From positions 163,780-227,779 of the forward strand of contig MKTL01000006.1 in NCBI GenBank assembly GCA_001897605.1: a DNA stretch of 64,000 nucleotides, written 5' to 3'. Shown here piece after piece: positions 17,230-26,821 of the stretch. Position numbers and translations under genes: made by a program. A model generated the notes under the pieces. It searched no databases. It saw nothing but the letters and a program-made list of their open reading frames with translations, and was not told the DNA's origin. Positions within the stretch are counted from its first letter, which is position 1. Each line of letters opens with the position of its first letter. The DNA comes from Clostridiales bacterium 38-18. GTDB lineage: Bacteria; Bacillota; Clostridia; Peptostreptococcales; Acidaminobacteraceae.

Positions 17230-18171
17230 ATGATCAGGTTCATAATAGTTAAAACGATTAAGGATTATAGAAATACTGACAAACCAAGTGTTAGAGAAGC
17301 CTATGGTGTTATGTCGGGAATTGTAGGTATTTTCTGCAACCTATTTTTATTTGGACTAAAGGTAACCATTGGGCTTTTAACTGGAAGTATTGCTATATTA
17401 TCTGATGGTGTCAACAACCTTTCTGACACAGGCTCATCGGTTGTGTCAGTTATAGGTGCAAAGCTAAGTGGCAGAGATGCCGATGTTGAGCACCCATATG
17501 GACATGGTCGTTTTGAATATGTTGCATCATTAATCATTTCGTTTTTAATAATGATGGTAGGATTTGAGCTTTTTAAGGAGTCTATCAGTAAGATACGAAA
17601 TCCTGAAATTATTGTGATTAGCATTAAAATGGCACTTATACTGGTTTTATCTATAGGGATAAAGGTTTGGATGTTTTCATATAACCACTACATTGGGCGT
17701 TTGATTGACTCGAGTATGAATCGTGCTGCGGCTGCGGATAGCTTAAACGATGTGATTGCTACCTCTGCGGTAATTATAGCAACTTTGGCTGGCGCTTATT
17801 TTAAGGTGCCTTTAGATGGCTATGCTGGCATCATCGTCTCATGCTTGATTATGTATACTGGATTTGGTGTCGCAAAAGAGACGGTTAGCTTACTTTTAGG
17901 TATGTCACCAAGTGAAGAAACAGTCGAAAAAATAATGACGATTATTAAATCCTGTGATGACATTCGTGGTGCTCATGACTTAAAAGTGCACGACTATGGA
18001 CCAGGAAGAAGCATCGCTTCTATTCATACAGAGCTTTCAAATAAGACGGATATTGTTAAGGCACATATGATAATAGATCGTTTGGAAAAGCAGGTGATGA
18101 AGGAGCTAGGCATTGAGTTAGTGATACATGTGGATCCAATAGGTGAAGGTGAAATTGGTCCAATTGATTAA
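17230..18171 (+). CDS. Cation diffusion facilitator (Zn/Fe/Mn exporter)
   Basis: A 313-residue CDF transporter with six membrane helices and a cytoplasmic C-terminal metal-binding domain. Metal-site motifs are visible in helix 2 (SDGVNNLSDTGSS, about residues 58-70), the HPYGHGRFEY loop and helix 5 (AADSLNDVIATSAV). The C-terminal ZT-dimer domain has KVHDYGPGRSIASIHTEL and IHVDP. Divalent cations are exported in exchange for protons. AGGAG precedes the ATG. It starts 33 bases after the symporter stop, so read-through from that operon is possible, and a strong terminator follows. Confidence 0.93.
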   Translation: MIRFIIVKTIKDYRNTDKPSVREAYGVMSGIVGIFCNLFLFGLKVTIGLLTGSIAILSDGVNNLSDTGSSVVSVIGAKLSGRDADVEHPYGHGRFEYVASLIISFLIMMVGFELFKESISKIRNPEIIVISIKMALILVLSIGIKVWMFSYNHYIGRLIDSSMNRAAAADSLNDVIATSAVIIATLAGAYFKVPLDGYAGIIVSCLIMYTGFGVAKETVSLLLGMSPSEETVEKIMTIIKSCDDIRGAHDLKVHDYGPGRSIASIHTELSNKTDIVKAHMIIDRLEKQVMKELGIELVIHVDPIGEGEIGPID

Positions 18172-18204
18172 TTAATATCTGTGAAAATGATCATAGTCAT
18201 ATAT

Positions 18205-18244
18205 AAAGGCCCAACTTGTTTCAACTAAAACAGGTTGGGCCTTT
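18205..18244. terminator. Bidirectional terminator
   Basis: A 16-bp stem (AAAGGCCCAACTTGTT, 18205-18220, with 18229-18244, one wobble) separates the CDF gene from the convergent chemoreceptor gene. T tracts at both ends are short, but the stem is very stable. Confidence 0.8.
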
Positions 18245-18266
18245 CGTCTGACATTTGAAAGAATAA

Positions 18267-20000
18267 TTAGCTGACAAATCCACTGATTAATTCATTTAGA
18301 TCAATAACAAGGCGTCTTAAGACTTCATTTGTATTTGCAACCTCATTAACTGTAGCCAGTATTTCTTCAGCTGAGGCTGATGTTTCCTCGGTAGAAGCAG
18401 CATTTTCTTCTGCAATAGCAGAAAGAGAATAAATAATGTCAAGTACATTGGTTCTATTAGATTCCATCGAAGCGCTGATCTGGCTCAGACTCTTAATTTC
18501 GCTTTCCATATGATTTAAGACACCTACAATTTCATTGTATTTTAGCTCAGTTTGATTGACGTTGTTGCCTTGAATATGAAGGGCGTTTCTAACAACATCG
18601 CTCTTCTGTTGTGCCGTCTTTACATTTGAAACAAGGTCATTTAGCATCGTATCTATAATGGTGGTTGAGTTTGCAGTTTGCTCTGCTAGCTTTCTAATTT
18701 CATCTGCAACCACTGCAAATCCACGACCTGCTTCACCAGCTCTTGCTGCCTCAATCGCTGCATTGAGTGCCAATAGATTGGTCTGATTGGAGATCTCTGT
18801 GATCAAACGACTGGCTTCGCTAATTTTCTCAGTGCTGTCCTGAGTTTGATTGATAACAGAGAAAATATCTTCAAATAAAACCGTATTTTTTGATGTTTCT
18901 ACACTTAGATGGTTAACTAAGGTTAAGCCCTGTTCAGTTAACTTAGCAATATCATTACTCATATGATTTAATCGATTGGTGTTGTCTGAATTATTTTGAA
19001 TCAAATCACCTAAAGCAGTTACATTTGCTGTGGCATATTGGGTGTCCACTGCCTGTTTTGTTGAAGAGGTTGCAATTTCATTGACTGCTTCTGAAACCTC
19101 TCCCATGGCAATGTTTATTTCATCAGAACTAACCTTTAAAAAATCAGAGGTTTCATCTAAATTAGTCACTGTATCATGTATGGTTCGTACGAGATCCGTT
19201 AGCATACGATCCACACTATGTGCAGCGTTGGTTAATACACCAAATTCGTCCTTACTTTTCAAACTTGCGTCATCGTATGAATTATTGAGTTTTTTTGAAG
19301 AAAGGTTGCCAAGCGAATCAGTAATATGTGCAATGCTTTTTCTCATGACTATAATGATAAGAATCATAAAAATGGTAATGCCAATCAATGCAGCGACGCC
19401 AATTAAAACCATTACTAAAAGTGTTGATCTAGCATGATCGGATAGTTCCTTTGATTTATCTAGCCCATAGCTTTCTAGTATTTCGGTTAAGGTATTAATT
19501 GACTCTCTTGCTATCGAGAAATTTTCTGAAGCAACTGCTGCGTCAAGTACCTTTGTATTTGGATCAAAAGCATTTAACCATTTGTCAAAGGCGGTATTAA
19601 AGGTTTCGTGAAGCTGTGCCGCATTTTCACCAGTAGTTGGATGTTTTCTATCATTATATAGTTCAGAATCTTTTTCAATGATTGCGAATGCGTCGTTGAC
19701 TCTTGTGGTTACTTGATCAGCGTTCTCTATAAAATCATTGGCTAATGATTGCTGCTCTTCTGAGGTTAAACCAGTACTAAGCACCAATTGCTTTTGTGCA
19801 ACATCAGCTTGATAAAAGTCACGGTCGGCATTTAATATGAGAGCGGTACTGACAAAGGTCGTGTCATAAATAATTGCTTTATTATCACGATTGATTTTGT
19901 TTAACTGTAGGGTGGAAATCGTGACAAAAAGAGCGAATACGATAAAAAGCGGAAGAACCATAACAATCATTTTTTTTGTAATGCTCATGTTCCGTATCAT
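18267..20000 (-). CDS. Methyl-accepting chemotaxis protein
   Basis: A 577-residue chemoreceptor. TM1 lies at about 10-30 and TM2 near 197-218, enclosing an external sensing domain of roughly 165 residues rich in helices (four-helix-bundle type, [17 protein letters not shown]). A HAMP region follows, then the signalling coiled coil with the invariant hairpin [20 protein letters not shown] and [17 protein letters not shown]-terminal pentapeptide for CheR/CheB is not seen. The start at 20000 follows GAGGAGG; a TTG five codons upstream is inside that site. It implies a motile or otherwise chemotactic cell; no other chemotaxis gene is in the window. Confidence 0.92.
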   Translation of the reverse strand: MIRNMSITKKMIVMVLPLFIVFALFVTISTLQLNKINRDNKAIIYDTTFVSTALILNADRDFYQADVAQKQLVLSTGLTSEEQQSLANDFIENADQVTTRVNDAFAIIEKDSELYNDRKHPTTGENAAQLHETFNTAFDKWLNAFDPNTKVLDAAVASENFSIARESINTLTEILESYGLDKSKELSDHARSTLLVMVLIGVAALIGITIFMILIIIVMRKSIAHITDSLGNLSSKKLNNSYDDASLKSKDEFGVLTNAAHSVDRMLTDLVRTIHDTVTNLDETSDFLKVSSDEINIAMGEVSEAVNEIATSSTKQAVDTQYATANVTALGDLIQNNSDNTNRLNHMSNDIAKLTEQGLTLVNHLSVETSKNTVLFEDIFSVINQTQDSTEKISEASRLITEISNQTNLLALNAAIEAARAGEAGRGFAVVADEIRKLAEQTANSTTIIDTMLNDLVSNVKTAQQKSDVVRNALHIQGNNVNQTELKYNEIVGVLNHMESEIKSLSQISASMESNRTNVLDIIYSLSAIAEENAASTEETSASAEEILATVNEVANTNEVLRRLVIDLNELISGFVS

Positions 20001-20142
20001 AAAAAGCCTCCTCAAAAAATCAATTATGCCTTATCAATACCCCTTTACAAAACGGTTAACCAGTTTCTGTATTAGTAGATATTACAAGATAAAATGAACT
20101 TAATGAAAGAGGCTATTACGATCTCTGTTCAGAAATTTGAAA

Positions 20143-21345
20143 TCAAAGTACTGTCTTAGTATGAGTTTGTTTGATGAAAATCCATGCCAACAAATAAGCA
20201 AACGCAGTAAAAATAAATGTCACTTTAAAATTGATTAGGTCAATCAAGCCACCTAAAAATAATGGGCCGGTAATGGCAGCAAGTGAGGAGCTGAAATAGT
20301 AAAGTCCTGTATATATGCCAATCTTTGCCTCGTTGGTACGTTCTACAACCATTGGATACGAGTTAATATTGATTAATGCCCAGAAGATACCACCTACGAG
20401 CATAAGCCCCATCATCAATACTTGATTGAATGGGAAAAGGGTACCGACGGTAGCAAGCAACAAAAATACAATTATATCGCCAACTAATCCAATTAGGATC
20501 GTTTTTCTTTTTCCTAGCTTCGTGCCGATAAAACCAGCAGGAATTGCAAAAATTAAAAACGAAAGAGCAAAGAAACCCAGTATTAAAGAAGCATCTGAGG
20601 CTTCTAAGCCTAAAAAGTGGACGCAATAGTTACTAAAGGTTGCTTCAACACCTTGATAGCCAACAAACCAAAAGAAAATCGCCAACAATATATAGAGTGT
20701 CGTTCGATCTGTATCTTGTACGAGTTCCTTAACGGATGAGATTAGGCTTATTTTTTCTTCAGCTGATTTTTCTCCAATGGATGGCTCCTTTATAAATCTA
20801 AGTAGCATCAAAAGGGCAAATAGCATCATAATTGCTGTGAAAACAAAAGGATAATTTGGATTTGCCTTATAAAGCATCGCACCACCTATCAGAACAAAAA
20901 CTGAAGCGAGTCCGCCCATAAAGTTGATGATTCCATTTGCTTGGCTACGAAGTGGTGCTGGGGTTATATCTGGCATTAAGGCTACCGTTGGCGCTCTAAA
21001 GATTGCCATAGCAAAATTTAATACGGTGATGATTAGCATAAAGCTTAAAAAACTGGTATAGTTAGGTAAAAGTATGAAGGCAGCTGCCGATAGTGGTATC
21101 CCAACCATAAGATAGGGCATCCTGCGACCAAATCGGGTATTCGTTTTGTCACTCATAGCTGCGATAAACGGAATTAGACTGACAGCTAAAATGTTGTCTA
21201 GGGTCATAATTGCATTGATTTGAAACTGACTGTCTAAAAAATCCCTAAGAAAAAGGGGAACGTAGACATTGTAGAGGGGCCAAACTAAACTAACAGAGAA
21301 AAATCCAAGTCCTAGTAAGAATGTTTTTTTAATATCCAGTTTCAT
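20143..21345 (-). CDS. MFS transporter, SLC45/sugar-type
   Basis: A 400-residue permease with 12 hydrophobic segments. The loop after helix 2 reads SDKTNTRFGRRMPYL (about 65-79), the MFS 'D...GRR' signature in the form used by SLC45-like and GPH-related sugar carriers. FNVYVPLFL-like residues in helix 1 and a mid-protein cytoplasmic loop (about 190-215) fit. Substrate is not visible; the closeness of the alpha-glucosidase/symporter pair suggests a sugar but that is weak. AAAGGAG precedes the start. It is transcribed alone, divergent from the two-component system. Confidence 0.8.
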   Translation of the reverse strand: MKLDIKKTFLLGLGFFSVSLVWPLYNVYVPLFLRDFLDSQFQINAIMTLDNILAVSLIPFIAAMSDKTNTRFGRRMPYLMVGIPLSAAAFILLPNYTSFLSFMLIITVLNFAMAIFRAPTVALMPDITPAPLRSQANGIINFMGGLASVFVLIGGAMLYKANPNYPFVFTAIMMLFALLMLLRFIKEPSIGEKSAEEKISLISSVKELVQDTDRTTLYILLAIFFWFVGYQGVEATFSNYCVHFLGLEASDASLILGFFALSFLIFAIPAGFIGTKLGKRKTILIGLVGDIIVFLLLATVGTLFPFNQVLMMGLMLVGGIFWALININSYPMVVERTNEAKIGIYTGLYYFSSSLAAITGPLFLGGLIDLINFKVTFIFTAFAYLLAWIFIKQTHTKTVL

Positions 21346-21431
21346 AAGGTTCTCCTTTTTTGATATTTAGTTAGGATAAGTGCGATATTCATTTATTGAT
21401 ATTATAATTCAAATATAATTAAAATGCATCT

Positions 21432-21495
21432 TTAAGAAAATTGTAAGAATTTAATCCATATAATGTTAAGACTCTTTAAGTATACTCTCATTAAG
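21432..21495 (+). promoter_or_regulatory. Repeated TTAAG half-sites before the response regulator gene
   Basis: TTAAG-like boxes begin at 21432, 21443 (GTAAG), 21466, 21476 and 21491, in the same orientation and spaced 11, 23, 10 and 15 bases. A TATAAT lies at 21459-21464. Direct repeats at about one helical turn are the usual target of OmpR-type regulators, so autoregulation is plausible. Confidence 0.4.
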
Positions 21496-21515
21496 ATTCT
21501 GAAAGGATAATAAAA

Positions 21516-22217
21516 ATGTCTCAAGAAAACATATTAGTAGTAGATGACGATCCAGAAATTGCAAGGGCTATTTCAAAGCTTCTCTCAATTGAAGGTTACA
21601 CACCTTATTTGGCTTATAATGGACTAGAAGCACTCGATATCATTATGACAGAGGAAGTTCAACTCATAATTTTAGATGTGATGATGCCAAAGCTAGATGG
21701 TTTATCAACAACGATGAAAATTAGAGAAAAAAAGAACATCCCAATTATCATTCTCTCAGCTAAAAGTGAAGAGTCCGATAAAATTCTAGGGTTGTCAATG
21801 GGTGCAGATGATTACATTACCAAACCATTTTCGCCTCCTGAGCTAATTGCAAGAGTGAAGAGCCAATTGCGTCGCTATTTGACATTAGGTGATGCCAATA
21901 GTATGAGTCTTGAGCAAATCCTAATAAATGGTTCGCTAAAGCTCGATTTAGAAGGGATGCAGCTTTATGTAGATGGCGAGCCGATTAAGCTAACTGCTAA
22001 AGAGCTCAAAATCATGGAATTGCTCATGTCGAACGTTGGAATCGTCTTTTCAGCCGAAAAAATTTATGAGCGTGTTTGGAATGAAAAACCGTATGCAGCT
22101 GAAAATACTGTCATGGTTCATATTAGAAGAATTCGTGAAAAGATTGAGATTAATCCTAAGGATCCAAAATACTTAAAGGTGGTGTGGGGGATTGGATACA
22201 AAATTGAAAAGTTTTAA
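21516..22217 (+). CDS. OmpR/PhoB-family response regulator
   Basis: A 233-residue regulator with an intact receiver (VDDDPEI with the acidic pocket, LIILDVMMPKLDG with phosphoacceptor Asp54, switch Lys in YITKPFSPPEL) and a C-terminal winged-helix DNA-binding domain (LTAKELKIMELLMSN... VMVHIRRIREKIE). The arrangement is VanR/PhoP-like. Its stop lies inside the start of the kinase gene (26-base overlap), so the pair forms one operon. Confidence 0.93.
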   Translation: MSQENILVVDDDPEIARAISKLLSIEGYTPYLAYNGLEALDIIMTEEVQLIILDVMMPKLDGLSTTMKIREKKNIPIIILSAKSEESDKILGLSMGADDYITKPFSPPELIARVKSQLRRYLTLGDANSMSLEQILINGSLKLDLEGMQLYVDGEPIKLTAKELKIMELLMSNVGIVFSAEKIYERVWNEKPYAAENTVMVHIRRIREKIEINPKDPKYLKVVWGIGYKIEKF

Positions 22218-24009
22218 GTATGCGATGACTTTTAAGGTGATTGCCTTTTTACTCATTGCAATTTCATTAACAACCATCGTTTTAGAGTTTCAGTATTTGC
22301 TATTTTCAGATATTCCACTTGAATCAATACTCGTATCTAGATATAAGGATAGCAATGAGTTTCTTCAAAACGATGCACGCAGAGCGATTATTTTGGTGAC
22401 TGATTCGATTTCTGATAAGCAGTCGTCATTGGCAAACACCCTTGGAGAGGGTTATTATTATTATATTTCCAACGGTGAAACAGTTATTACTAATCTGGCT
22501 GATGGCACCGCGGATTTTTTTCAATCGAATAAGGATACCTTTCTGATCAAAGAAGGCTATTGGCAATATCAGAATAATACCTCCTATTACTATCGTCCAG
22601 ATTATATTCCAGATAACGTAAGTGGCTATATTGCATTTTCTAACGATTATCTAGTTAATAAACAGAACGAATGGAATGGTTATAGAAATGAAGTCTTGCC
22701 AATCGTTTATGGAGTATTTGGAACGTTAGCGGGAAGCTTATTGTTGTTAATTTACTTGACGGTGGTTGTGGGAAAGTCGCATCGTCAAGGAGAGCTACAT
22801 TTAAACTGGTTAGATCGAATTCCGTTTGATGTTCTTAGTCTTATATACCTGATGATAGCCACGGGCTGCGCACTGGTTATTTCTAATGCGATCCCATATC
22901 AATATGCTTATGTAAGTTTAAAGCTTACATCTATGATCATTATAGGAACAGTGACCTTTATCTTCTTGATTTTTTCAGGTATATTTTATCTAACACTTGT
23001 GAAAAGAATTAAAGGCAAGACACTAGGAAAAAATACGATAGTTTTTAAGCTGTTGTTTGGCATTTTTGATTACTTTAGGAGCCTGTTTGACGGTAGACAA
23101 TTCAAAGCTAATAAATTAACGGAACAGCTCTTTTATAGACAAATGCTGTTCATTACACTCTCTTTTTTAATGGTGCTCTTAACTTTCATATTCTTACTTG
23201 TACCACCGCTATTCCTATTTCCGCCGCTTGCTGAAGTATTTCTTATTTACTTTTATGTCAAAGGAAATCGCAAAACCTTTACAGCAATTGATCGAGGGTT
23301 TAATGAGAGTATTGAGGATCAAATGAGGGCTGAAAGGCTTAAAATTCAACTGGTAACAAATGTGTCACACGATCTTAAGACCCCTTTGACTTCGATTATC
23401 AGCTATGTGGATTTGCTTTCTAAGGAGGAAGGGTTGTCTGAAAACGCTATGGACTATGTAAGAATATTAGCAGACAAGTCTGAGCGTCTCAAAAATATCG
23501 TTTCTGATCTATTTGATTTAGCTAAGAGTACCTCTGGCAACATACAATTGCAAATGGAAACCATCGATATTAAAAGACTAGTTGAGCAAACCCTTGCAGA
23601 TATGTCAGATGAAATAGAAAGGTCTAATTTGCAGTTTAAAACAAAGCTACCAGGCCATGCGGTAATGATAAATGCCGATGGACAAAAACTGTATCGGGTT
23701 TTACAAAACCTATTAGGCAACACGCTGAAGTATGCCTTAGCAGGTACTAGAGTGTTCGTAGAGCTAGATGAAATGGAAGGGAAGGCAATAGTTACTTTAA
23801 AAAATACCTCTAGCTATGAGATGAATTTCAATGAGGCAGAAATCATGCAAAGATTTACTAGAGGAGATGACTCAAGATCTACTGAGGGTAGTGGACTGGG
23901 ATTATCTATAGCAGAAAGCTTTACCCATGTATGTGGTGGTGATTTTAATTTGCAAATTGATGGTGATTTATTTAAGGTTAAATTGACGTTTAATACATTA
24001 GAAGTGTGA
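22192..24009 (+). CDS. Sensor histidine kinase
   Basis: A kinase of about 605 residues and partner of the preceding regulator. Topology: TM near 13-32, an external segment of about 130 residues, TM near 170-190, further hydrophobic helices at 212-235, 240-265 and two near 313-350, then a cytoplasmic HisKA domain with NVSHDLKTPLTS (phosphorylated His393) and an ATPase domain with N box LQNLLGNTLKYA and SGLGLSIAESF. Multiple central helices suggest membrane-embedded sensing, as in VanS/BceS-like or drug-sensing kinases. The likely start is the TTG at 22192 inside the regulator gene, after GGTGG; the first ATG (22225) has no ribosome site. Confidence 0.88.
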   Translation: MDTKLKSFKYAMTFKVIAFLLIAISLTTIVLEFQYLLFSDIPLESILVSRYKDSNEFLQNDARRAIILVTDSISDKQSSLANTLGEGYYYYISNGETVITNLADGTADFFQSNKDTFLIKEGYWQYQNNTSYYYRPDYIPDNVSGYIAFSNDYLVNKQNEWNGYRNEVLPIVYGVFGTLAGSLLLLIYLTVVVGKSHRQGELHLNWLDRIPFDVLSLIYLMIATGCALVISNAIPYQYAYVSLKLTSMIIIGTVTFIFLIFSGIFYLTLVKRIKGKTLGKNTIVFKLLFGIFDYFRSLFDGRQFKANKLTEQLFYRQMLFITLSFLMVLLTFIFLLVPPLFLFPPLAEVFLIYFYVKGNRKTFTAIDRGFNESIEDQMRAERLKIQLVTNVSHDLKTPLTSIISYVDLLSKEEGLSENAMDYVRILADKSERLKNIVSDLFDLAKSTSGNIQLQMETIDIKRLVEQTLADMSDEIERSNLQFKTKLPGHAVMINADGQKLYRVLQNLLGNTLKYALAGTRVFVELDEMEGKAIVTLKNTSSYEMNFNEAEIMQRFTRGDDSRSTEGSGLGLSIAESFTHVCGGDFNLQIDGDLFKVKLTFNTLEV

Positions 24010-24021
24010 GATTATTAAAAG

Positions 24022-24073
24022 GGAGAGGTTGCATATCATTTCGAAAGAATGAGCAATTTCTCCATTTTATTTT
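24022..24073 (+). terminator. Probable terminator after the two-component system
   Basis: GGAGAGGTTGC (24022-24032) pairs with GCAATTTCTCC (24053-24063, two G-T pairs) and is followed by ATTTTATTTTAT. Confidence 0.6.
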
Positions 24074-24093
24074 ATAAAAATATTCAGATGTAT

Positions 24094-24122
24094 TTGTATA
24101 AATTTTATAAATTTGGTGTAAT
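24094..24122 (+). promoter_or_regulatory. Promoter of aroD
   Basis: TTGTAT (24094-24099), 17-base spacer, TGTAAT (24117-24122); 36 bases upstream of the aroD start. Confidence 0.55.
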
Positions 24123-24157
24123 ATATAGATATAAGCATCTGGATGGAGGACAAGGTT

Positions 24158-24931
24158 ATGGTTAAGCATGCTAAGATATGTATCCCATTAATGGCAACTA
24201 ATATTGATGTACTAGAAAATGAATTAGAATATGTAATAAGCAAACGACCTGACCTAGTTGAATGGCGTGTTGATCGTTATCTAGCGACGCATGAGAACTG
24301 GACCTGCGAGGAGCTTAATGAGCCCTTAAAGCTTATAAGAGAAAGGCTAAGCGATTATGATATCCCAATGATATTTACGTTTAGAGGTCAGCGCGAGGGT
24401 GGTTTTCTAGTAGTTTCTGATGCCGTAAGATTGAATTGTATTTATGACATACTCAATCAATTTAGACTTGATTATGTGGATATAGAGCTTGATTTATATG
24501 AGCATTATAAAGATGTAGATGAAGGGGATACCGTTACTTCGTTGTTCAAAAATTGTGTGGATTTAGCAAGGACAAAGGGAACTCGATTGATCCTCTCACA
24601 TCATGATTTTGATAAAACACCATCCTTTGATGAAATGATTGCGACGATTAAAAGAGGCCAAAGCCTACGAGGTGATTATATTAAAATGGCGTACATGCCT
24701 CATTCTGCAAATGAGGTATTAAAATTACTTGCCGCATGTGATTATGGTACCAATGTACTTAATCAAAAAATGATTACACTTTCAATGGGCGAGCGAGGTA
24801 GAATTTCTCGAGTAATCAGCGGAGAGTTTGGCTCAGAAATAACCTTTGTCAAAGGCTTTGAAGCCTCTGCTCCTGGTCAAATGACCATAGATGCACTTAA
24901 AGAAAGCTGGGAATCAGTTTTAATGGGTTAA
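24158..24931 (+). CDS. aroD: Type I 3-dehydroquinate dehydratase
   Basis: A 257-residue class I (Schiff-base) 3-dehydroquinase of the shikimate pathway, converting 3-dehydroquinate to 3-dehydroshikimate. Active-site pieces are VEWRVDR near residue 34 (substrate-binding Glu and Arg), LSHHDFDKTP with general acid/base His149, and DYIKMAYMP with Schiff-base Lys176. Length is normal for the type. GGAGG at 24145-24149 fits the ATG at 24158 rather than the one 15 bases earlier. It is a single gene away from other shikimate genes, so it could serve aromatic synthesis or quinate use. Confidence 0.95.
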   Translation: MVKHAKICIPLMATNIDVLENELEYVISKRPDLVEWRVDRYLATHENWTCEELNEPLKLIRERLSDYDIPMIFTFRGQREGGFLVVSDAVRLNCIYDILNQFRLDYVDIELDLYEHYKDVDEGDTVTSLFKNCVDLARTKGTRLILSHHDFDKTPSFDEMIATIKRGQSLRGDYIKMAYMPHSANEVLKLLAACDYGTNVLNQKMITLSMGERGRISRVISGEFGSEITFVKGFEASAPGQMTIDALKESWESVLMG

Positions 24932-24944
24932 TAACGCTTAAAAA

Positions 24945-24999
24945 AATCCTACAGACAGGTCAAAATATTCATTTAGAATAAAGACTTGCTTGTAGGATT
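24945..24999. terminator. Convergent terminator between aroD and ABC exporter 1
   Basis: A 17-bp stem (24945-24961 with 24983-24999, one mismatch, two wobbles). On the minus strand it is followed by seven Ts, so it mainly ends the ABC operon; on the plus strand the tail is AATTTTAT. Confidence 0.8.
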
Positions 25000-25003
25000 A
25001 ATT

Positions 25004-26821
25004 TTATGCAATATCAGCTGCGTAAATGGCAAACTGGCTGTTGTACATTTCAGCGTAAAGACCGTTTCTTTTAAGCAGTTCGTTATGAGTACCCTGTTCA
25101 ACAATTTCACCGTGGTCTACTACCACTATTACATCGGCATTTTGAATGGTTGAGAGGCGATGGGCAATTACAAAACTCGTTTTTCCAACCATCAAATCGC
25201 GCATCGCGTCTTGAATTTTAATCTCAGTCTGCGTATCGACATTAGAGGTTGCTTCATCTAGGATTAGAATTTTTGCATCAAGAAGCATCGCTCTAGCAAT
25301 TGTCATGAGTTGTTTTTGACCTTGTGAGATGTTAATTCCTTCCTCAGTTAACAACGTTTCATATCCATTTGGGAGATGCGTGATGAAGTTATGAATCTTA
25401 GCTGCCTTAGCTGCAGCTACGACTTCTTCTAATGATGCATCTGGCTTTCCATAGGACAAATTTTCAAATATGCTTCCTTGAAAAAGCCATGTATCCTGTA
25501 AGACCATTGCAAAAATCTTTCTAAGAGAGGTTCTTTTATAATCTTTAATGTCTATACCGTCAATTAGGATTTGTCCTTCATTTGGATCGTAAAATCGCAT
25601 AAGTAAATTGATTAAAGTGGTTTTACCAGCACCTGTCGGTCCTACAATGGCTACTAATTGTCCAGGACGAACCTCTAAATTAAGTGCTTTTATAATCATT
25701 TTTTCTTTTGAATAGCCAAAGGTCACTTGTTCAAAGCTGACGTGTCCATTAGTAGAGCGATCAATTAAATCGATTGCATTGGCAGCATCAGGCTTTTCAG
25801 GAAGCTCATCGACAACTTTAAATACTCTCTCAGCCGCAGCCAATGCGGATTGGAGTTCACTAATAATGTTTGCCATTTCATTAATTGGACCAGAAAACTT
25901 TCTAGAATACAGTACAAAGGAAGAGACATTACCAATGGTTAACATGCTATATAGATAGAGTATCGCACCAAACATACTTACTAAGGTTAAAGACAAGTTG
26001 TTGATAAAATTCACAGATGGGCCAACCGTGCTGCTGTAATACTCAGCATTATAAAAGGCTTCAATGGCTTCATCGTTTTTATGATCAAATCTTCTAATCA
26101 TTACATCCTCTTGATGATATACCTTGATTACTTTTTGACCAGAGATGACCTCCTCAACAAATCCATTGAGTTCACCCAGCTTTGCAGATCTTTTTCTAAA
26201 AAGCGGTCGCGTTTTTTGGCTCATAAAGCGCGTGAATAAAATGGATATAGGAATGGTAACTGCAAACACGAGTACTAAATAAGGTGAAATTGCAATCATC
26301 ATAACCAGTGACCCAAATACTGTAATGATACTTGTAAGGACTTGAACTACATCATTAGACAAAGAGGTATTCACTGTGTCAATGTCGTACGTAAGCTTAC
26401 TGATGATATCACCTGTCTGCTGTGTATCAAAATAGCCAATCGGTAAATTGGAAAGCTTATTAAATACGTCAGTTCTCATTCTCTGAATGACCTTTTGACT
26501 GATTTTAATCATTAAAATTGCTAAAAGGTAGGAAAATAATGAAGCGAGCGCATATAAAATAAGCATTTCAATAATGTACCTAAAGACCAACGTAAAATCC
26601 ACATTTCCTTTAGAAGTACCATACGCATCTATTGCTTTACCAGCTAATGAAGGGCCGATCAGTGAAAGAATATTACTGCTAAAGGTGAGTAAAAGAGCAA
26701 TGAACAGTAAACTTCTATATTTGAGTAAATAGTTACCTAAACGTCTTAACGTTTTTCTTCGATTCTGCGGCTTTTGAACGCTAGATTTAGATGGTGTGGG
26801 TGATTTATCAGACCGCGTCAT
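25004..26821 (-). CDS. ABC exporter 1, subunit with canonical ATPase site
   Basis: A 605-residue half-transporter: six TM helices (about 35-320) then a nucleotide-binding domain with Walker A GPTGAGKTT, Q-loop LQDTWLFQG, signature NISQGQKQ (in place of LSGGQ), Walker B ILILDEATSNVD with catalytic Glu, and switch His in IAHRLSTI. The start at 26821 follows AGGAGG and overlaps the upstream partner by 14 bases. A Lys/Pro-rich N-terminal tail precedes TM1. Together with the next gene it forms a heterodimeric exporter of the TM287/288 or BmrCD kind, usually linked to drug or peptide export. Substrate unknown. Confidence 0.92.
   Translation of the reverse strand: MTRSDKSPTPSKSSVQKPQNRRKTLRRLGNYLLKYRSLLFIALLLTFSSNILSLIGPSLAGKAIDAYGTSKGNVDFTLVFRYIIEMLILYALASLFSYLLAILMIKISQKVIQRMRTDVFNKLSNLPIGYFDTQQTGDIISKLTYDIDTVNTSLSNDVVQVLTSIITVFGSLVMMIAISPYLVLVFAVTIPISILFTRFMSQKTRPLFRKRSAKLGELNGFVEEVISGQKVIKVYHQEDVMIRRFDHKNDEAIEAFYNAEYYSSTVGPSVNFINNLSLTLVSMFGAILYLYSMLTIGNVSSFVLYSRKFSGPINEMANIISELQSALAAAERVFKVVDELPEKPDAANAIDLIDRSTNGHVSFEQVTFGYSKEKMIIKALNLEVRPGQLVAIVGPTGAGKTTLINLLMRFYDPNEGQILIDGIDIKDYKRTSLRKIFAMVLQDTWLFQGSIFENLSYGKPDASLEEVVAAAKAAKIHNFITHLPNGYETLLTEEGINISQGQKQLMTIARAMLLDAKILILDEATSNVDTQTEIKIQDAMRDLMVGKTSFVIAHRLSTIQNADVIVVVDHGEIVEQGTHNELLKRNGLYAEMYNSQFAIYAADIA

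Noticed and set aside
20001-20100. Possible sigma-D (flagellar) promoter before the chemoreceptor gene
   Set aside because: TAAA is present but the -10 part (GCATAAT) matches GCCGATAT poorly and the spacing is off by one or more.
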